NCBI RefSeq assembly: GCF_003236315.1
Contig: NZ_POTY01000040.1
Location: 1 to 35,048 of the forward strand
Origin: Micromonospora craterilacus
GTDB lineage: Bacteria; Actinomycetota; Actinomycetes; Mycobacteriales; Micromonosporaceae
Length of the DNA: 35,048 bases
Direction: 5' to 3'
This document shows, one piece after another, positions 31,732-35,048 of this stretch. The first letter of the stretch is position 1; every line of letters starts with the position of its first letter. The notes under the pieces are model-generated. The model worked only from the letters and a program-made list of their open reading frames with translations. It did not search any database and was not told the origin of the DNA. The translations under genes were made by a program, and so were the position numbers.

Positions 31732-33333
31732 GTGACCGATCCCGGCGCCAACCCACCCGCGTCCGGTGCCCGTTCCGGATCCGCTGCCCGGTCCGCGTCA
31801 GCCGCCTGCCCTCCGCCCGGCCGGGCCCGGCTCGCCCGGTACGCCGGCCTGGCGGGCGCGTTGCTGCTGGCGGTCGCCGGGTACCTCGGCGGCGCGCTGC
31901 CCGGTGCCACCACCCAGTTCCGGCACGGCGCCGACGGCCCACTGATCGTGGTGCTGTGGCTGCTCGGCACCGCCACCCTGGTCGGCGCCTGGTGGGCGCT
32001 GCGCGGCGGCGCCCCGTCGACCCGGTGGGCGTACGTCACCGCCGGGTTGTGGACCTTGCCGCTGCTGGTCACCGCTCCGATGGGCAGCCGGGACGTCTAC
32101 TCGTACGCCTGCCAGGGCTGGGTGTACGCCGACGGCGGTGACCCGTACACCACCGGGGTGGCGGCGGGCGGCTGCCCCTGGGTGGAGTCGGTCGCGCCGA
32201 TCTGGCGGGACACCCCGGCGCCGTACGGCCCGTTCTTCGTGCTGCTCGCCGCCCTGGCCGCGCTGCTCGGCGGCGGCCTGGTCGGCACGGTGGTGCTGTT
32301 GCGGGTGCTCGCGGTGGCCGGACTGTTGCTGGCGGCGCTCTGCCTGCCCGGCCTGGCCCGGGCCGCCGGGGTGCCGACCCGGCGGGCGGTCTGGCTGCTG
32401 CTGGCCTGTCCGCTGGTCGGCGTGCACCTGGTGGCCGGCGCGCACAACGACGCGGTGATGCTCGGCCTGCTCCTGCTCGGCCTGCTGATCCTGGTCCGCC
32501 GACCGGATCGACCGGACCGATCGAACCGACCGGAGCGCACGGACCGATCGGGGGCGCTGCTGAACACCGGGATACTGCTGGTCGCGGGGGTGCTGCTCGG
32601 CCTGGCGGTGTCGGTGAAGGCGACGGCCGTGGTGGTGCTGCCGTTCGCGGCGCTGGCCGCGGTGCGCGGCCGGCACACCGTACCGGCGCTGCTGCGCGAC
32701 GGTGGCACGCTCGCCGCCGGGGTGCTCGGTGGGTTGGTGGTCACCTCGCTGTTGTCCGGTCTCGGGCTCGGCTGGCTCGCGGGGTTGGGCCGCAGCGGCG
32801 ACACCGTGCAGTGGACCTCACCGCCGACCGCGGTCGGCATGGTCGTCGACTACGCCGGAGAGTTGGTCGGCCGCCGACCCGATGCGGTACCGGTGGCCCG
32901 CCTCGTCGGACTGGTGCTGCTGGCCGTCCTGCTGTTGCTGCTGTGGTGGCGCATCTGGTCGATACTGCGCGACCGGGACGCCGGCGCCGGTCAGCGGCGG
33001 TCGGAGACGGCCACCCGGGTGACCCTGTTCGGTGCCGGGCTGGCGCTGGCCGCCACGGTCGCCCTCGCCCCGGTGTTCCACCCCTGGTACGCGACCTGGC
33101 CGCTGGCCGTACTGGCGGTGGCGGCGGCACGGACCACCTGGTTCGTGCTGCCGTGCGCGGTGGCGTCCTTCCTCGCGTTGCCGGACGGCACCAACCTGGC
33201 CCGGCTGACGAAGGCGCCGGGCGCGGTGGCGATGACCATCCTGGTGGTCGCCCTGGTGGCCTGGGGCCATCGGGGGGCCCGCAACGCGCTCGGGCCGGCC
33301 TCGCGAGTGCGGAGCCGGCCCGAGACGCGCTGA
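31732..33333 (+). CDS. mptB: MptB-like alpha-(1->6)-mannosyltransferase (second copy)
   Basis: A 533-residue paralog of the preceding gene with the same ordered blocks: APMGSRDVYSYACQGWVYAD, WRDTPAPYGPFFVLL, GVHLVAGAHNDAVMLGLLLL, WTSPPTAVGMVVDYAG and PVFHPWYATWPL. It differs by a longer Pro/Ala/Ser-rich N-terminus (about 30 residues before the first helix) and an Arg/Asp/Pro loop insertion (RRPDRPDRSNRPERTDRS). The GTG at 31732 follows GGAGAGG at 7 nt. The pair probably arose by tandem duplication and may act at successive steps or on different acceptors. It converges on glnA with 6 bases between stop codons. Confidence 0.9.
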   Translation: MTDPGANPPASGARSGSAARSASAACPPPGRARLARYAGLAGALLLAVAGYLGGALPGATTQFRHGADGPLIVVLWLLGTATLVGAWWALRGGAPSTRWAYVTAGLWTLPLLVTAPMGSRDVYSYACQGWVYADGGDPYTTGVAAGGCPWVESVAPIWRDTPAPYGPFFVLLAALAALLGGGLVGTVVLLRVLAVAGLLLAALCLPGLARAAGVPTRRAVWLLLACPLVGVHLVAGAHNDAVMLGLLLLGLLILVRRPDRPDRSNRPERTDRSGALLNTGILLVAGVLLGLAVSVKATAVVVLPFAALAAVRGRHTVPALLRDGGTLAAGVLGGLVVTSLLSGLGLGWLAGLGRSGDTVQWTSPPTAVGMVVDYAGELVGRRPDAVPVARLVGLVLLAVLLLLLWWRIWSILRDRDAGAGQRRSETATRVTLFGAGLALAATVALAPVFHPWYATWPLAVLAVAAARTTWFVLPCAVASFLALPDGTNLARLTKAPGAVAMTILVVALVAWGHRGARNALGPASRVRSRPETR

Positions 33334-33339
33334 ACGTGA

Positions 33340-34764
33340 TCAGCAGTCGTAGTACATGGCGAACTCGTGCGGGGTCGGGCGCAGGCGCACCGGGTCGACC
33401 TCGTTGGTCCGCTTCCAGTCCACCCAGGTGGTGATCAGGTCCGGGGTGAAGACGCCGCCGTCCAGCAGGTAGTCGTGGTCGGCCTCCAGCGCGTCCAGCA
33501 CCTCGGGCAGCGAGCCCGGCACCTGCTTGACGTCGCCCCACTCCTCCGGCGGAAGGTCGTAGAGGTCCTTGTCGATCGGCGCCGGCGGCTCGATCTTGTT
33601 CTTGATGCCGTCCAGGCCGGCCATCAGCATCGCGGAGAAGGCGAGGTAGACGTTGGCCGACGGGTCCGGCACCCGGAACTCGACCCGCTTGGCCTTCGGG
33701 TTGCTGCCGGTGACCGGGATGCGGGTGCAGGCGGAGCGGTTGCGCTGCGAGTAGACCAGGTTGACCGGCGCCTCGAAGCCCGGCACCAGGCGACGGTACG
33801 AGTTGACCGTCGGGTTGGTGAAGGCCAGCAGCGACGGGGCGTGGTGCAGCAGGCCGCCGATGTACCACCGGGCGGTGTCGGACAGGCCGGCGTAGCCGGT
33901 CTCGTCGTAGAACAGCGGCTCACCGTTGAGCCAGAGGCTCTGGTGGGTGTGCATGCCGGAGCCGTTGTCGCCGAAGAGCGGCTTCGGCATGAACGTCGCG
34001 GTCTTGCCGTTGGCCCAGGCCTCGTTCTTCACGATGTACTTGAAGAGCTGGAGCTGGTCACCGGCGTGCAGCAGGGTGGAGAACCGGTAGTTGATCTCGG
34101 CCTGGCCGGCGGTGCCGACCTCGTGGTGCGAGCGCTCCACGGTGAAGCCGGTGTCGACCAGCCGGCGCACGATGCTGTCCCGCAGGTCGGCGTAGTGGTC
34201 GACCGGCGGCACCGGGAAGTAGCCGCCCTTGTATGCGGTCTTGTAGCCGCGGTTGCCGCCCTCCTCCTCGCGGCCGGTGTTCCAGGCGCCCTCGATCGAG
34301 TCGATGTAGTAGAAGGCCTGGTTGGCGGAGGTCTCGTGGCGGATCGAGTCGAAGATGTAGAACTCCGCCTCGGGGCCGAAGTACGCGGTGTCCGCGATGC
34401 CGCTCGCCGCGAGGTACGCCTCGGCCTTCTTGGCCACGTTCCGCGGGTCCCGGGAGTACGCCTCACGGGTGAACGGGTCGTGGATGAAGAAGTTCAGCGC
34501 GAGGGTCTTCTGCGCGCGGAAGGGGTCGATGAAGGCGGTCGCGACGTCCGGGAGCAGGAGCATGTCCGACTCGTGGATCGCCTGGAAGCCACGGATCGAC
34601 GAGCCGTCGAACGCGAGGCCGTCGGTGAAGACGCTGTCGTCGAAGGACTCGACCGGCAGGTTGAAGTGCTGCATCACGCCGGGCAGGTCACAAAAACGTA
34701 CGTCGACGAACTTCACGTCCTCGTTCTTGAGGTATCGCAGGAGTTCCTCGGGATTGGCGAACAC
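33340..34764 (-). CDS. glnA: Glutamine synthetase, type I (beta, adenylylated form)
   Basis: A 474-residue dodecameric-type GSI that assimilates ammonia into glutamine. Blocks are [94 protein letters not shown] and [33 protein letters not shown] places the adenylylation Tyr at about residue 402, the site used by GlnE, which is encoded 5 kb away. The GTG at 34764 ([12 protein letters not shown]) is the usual start and has GGAGG just upstream; an ATG six codons earlier overlaps that site. Upstream DNA contains a GlnR-like box. Confidence 0.98.
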   Translation of the reverse strand: MFANPEELLRYLKNEDVKFVDVRFCDLPGVMQHFNLPVESFDDSVFTDGLAFDGSSIRGFQAIHESDMLLLPDVATAFIDPFRAQKTLALNFFIHDPFTREAYSRDPRNVAKKAEAYLAASGIADTAYFGPEAEFYIFDSIRHETSANQAFYYIDSIEGAWNTGREEEGGNRGYKTAYKGGYFPVPPVDHYADLRDSIVRRLVDTGFTVERSHHEVGTAGQAEINYRFSTLLHAGDQLQLFKYIVKNEAWANGKTATFMPKPLFGDNGSGMHTHQSLWLNGEPLFYDETGYAGLSDTARWYIGGLLHHAPSLLAFTNPTVNSYRRLVPGFEAPVNLVYSQRNRSACTRIPVTGSNPKAKRVEFRVPDPSANVYLAFSAMLMAGLDGIKNKIEPPAPIDKDLYDLPPEEWGDVKQVPGSLPEVLDALEADHDYLLDGGVFTPDLITTWVDWKRTNEVDPVRLRPTPHEFAMYYDC

Positions 34765-34844
34765 TCGTCCTCCTGGGCACATCCACGGGTAGCTAGGCTC
34801 CTGGCGACGCTATGACCGTGCGGTTGCCCGGCCATGTCTCCAGT

Positions 34845-34860
34845 GTTTCTGCCGTGTTAC
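34845..34860 (-). promoter_or_regulatory. GlnR-like box GTAAC-N6-GAAAC upstream of glnA
   Basis: Read on the minus strand, GTAAC-ACGGCA-GAAAC matches the actinobacterial GlnR consensus gTnAc-n6-GaAAc exactly. A further GTGAC lies 19 nt upstream (34875-34879), not quite the canonical 22-nt repeat. It sits about 80-95 nt before the glnA start. GlnR would activate glnA in nitrogen limitation. Sequence match only. Confidence 0.5.
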
Positions 34861-34924
34861 GTCCCTCGCGGTATGTCACTCCGGCGGCCGGTACGGACGC
34901 CGGGGCCGAGGAACTGGTCCGGCT

Positions 34925-34940
34925 TTGTCAGTGTAGTGAC
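34925..34940 (-). promoter_or_regulatory. Second, weaker GlnR-like site upstream of glnA
   Basis: On the minus strand GTCAC-TACACT-GACAA has a perfect first half (gTnAc) and correct 6-nt spacing, with 3 of 5 in the second half. It also forms a TGTCA/TGACA inverted repeat. Confidence 0.3.
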
Positions 34941-35011
34941 AGTTGGTGCCATTGGTTCGTTTCGGCGCCACGCGTCGGGCCTCCGGCCTCGGTGGGTCCA
35001 CCACGGCTGGC

Positions 35012-35017
35012 TAGGCT
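35012..35017 (+). promoter_or_regulatory. -10 element TAGGCT of the right-edge gene
   Basis: TAGGCT is followed by 8 nt (TGGCCGCT) and a GTG at 35026, the same layout as the LD-carboxypeptidase and Nif3-like starts. Confidence 0.4.
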
Positions 35018-35025
35018 TGGCCGCT

Positions 35026-35048
35026 GTGACCAGCCAGCCGCTCCGCCC
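35026..35048 (+). CDS. Possible start of a divergent gene cut by the window end
   Basis: A GTG preceded 8 nt upstream by TAGGCT opens a frame reading MTSQPLR to the edge. Only seven complete codons are visible, so no product can be named. In other actinobacteria a RDD-family membrane protein gene lies near glnA, but that identity is only a guess. Confidence 0.3.

Overview
The window is about 35 kb of very GC-rich actinobacterial chromosome. It most resembles Micromonospora or another Micromonosporaceae. The basis is the codon bias, coenzyme F420 use, MptB-type mannosyltransferases, actinobacterial families (DUF3040, roadblock pairs, the non-catalytic Prim-Pol paralog), and three copies of a stop-codon-abutting GGGGCCCC repeat that I associate from memory with Micromonospora. 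Nothing looks like a phage, plasmid, CRISPR array or large mobile element. Almost everything is chromosomal housekeeping, so I do not see one spectacular new system. The best lead for under-described biology is the divergent Prim-Pol-like / XRE-TPR / flavoprotein locus at 1.8-4.6 kb.

Left part (1-9 kb). A SWIM zinc-finger gene runs off the left edge. The first 41 bases of the window are an exact reverse complement of bases 102-142, which looks like an assembly fold-back. Then come a DUF3040 membrane protein, a degenerate Prim-Pol-like protein, the divergently transcribed XRE-TPR regulator with its flavoprotein, and a tight operon of a Nif3-like protein, a coiled-coil zinc-ribbon protein and an RNase H/phosphatase fusion. 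A TauE/SafE permease and a DinB-like protein follow on the minus strand.

Middle (9-19 kb). The RNase P RNA gene is followed by a strong hairpin. Next are a two-gene roadblock/LC7 operon, an AraC/GyrI-type regulator, an overlapping NUDIX-nucleotidyltransferase pair, a short His/Cys protein, a Lys/Ala-rich histone H1-like protein with internal repeats, an RNB-domain ribonuclease, an F420-NADPH reductase, a RibD/DHFR-like protein and panB.

Right part (19-35 kb). This is a glutamine-centred neighbourhood: glutamine-dependent nadE diverges from glnA2, a class I glutamine amidotransferase is coupled to glnE, and glnA (the expected GlnE substrate, with its adenylylation tyrosine) lies at the right end behind a GlnR-like box. 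Between them are a DUF350 protein, a small secreted protein, an LD-carboxypeptidase, a membrane protein of GT-C appearance and two tandem mptB-like polyprenol-phosphomannose-dependent mannosyltransferases. These last genes point to lipoglycan or lipomannan assembly in the envelope.

Expression features: many genes have no Shine-Dalgarno sequence but carry a TANNNT-like -10 element 6-10 nt before the start codon, which is the layout of leaderless transcripts. Others are translationally coupled by 1-, 4- or 8-base overlaps. All assignments come from reading the sequence and family knowledge; no database search was run.
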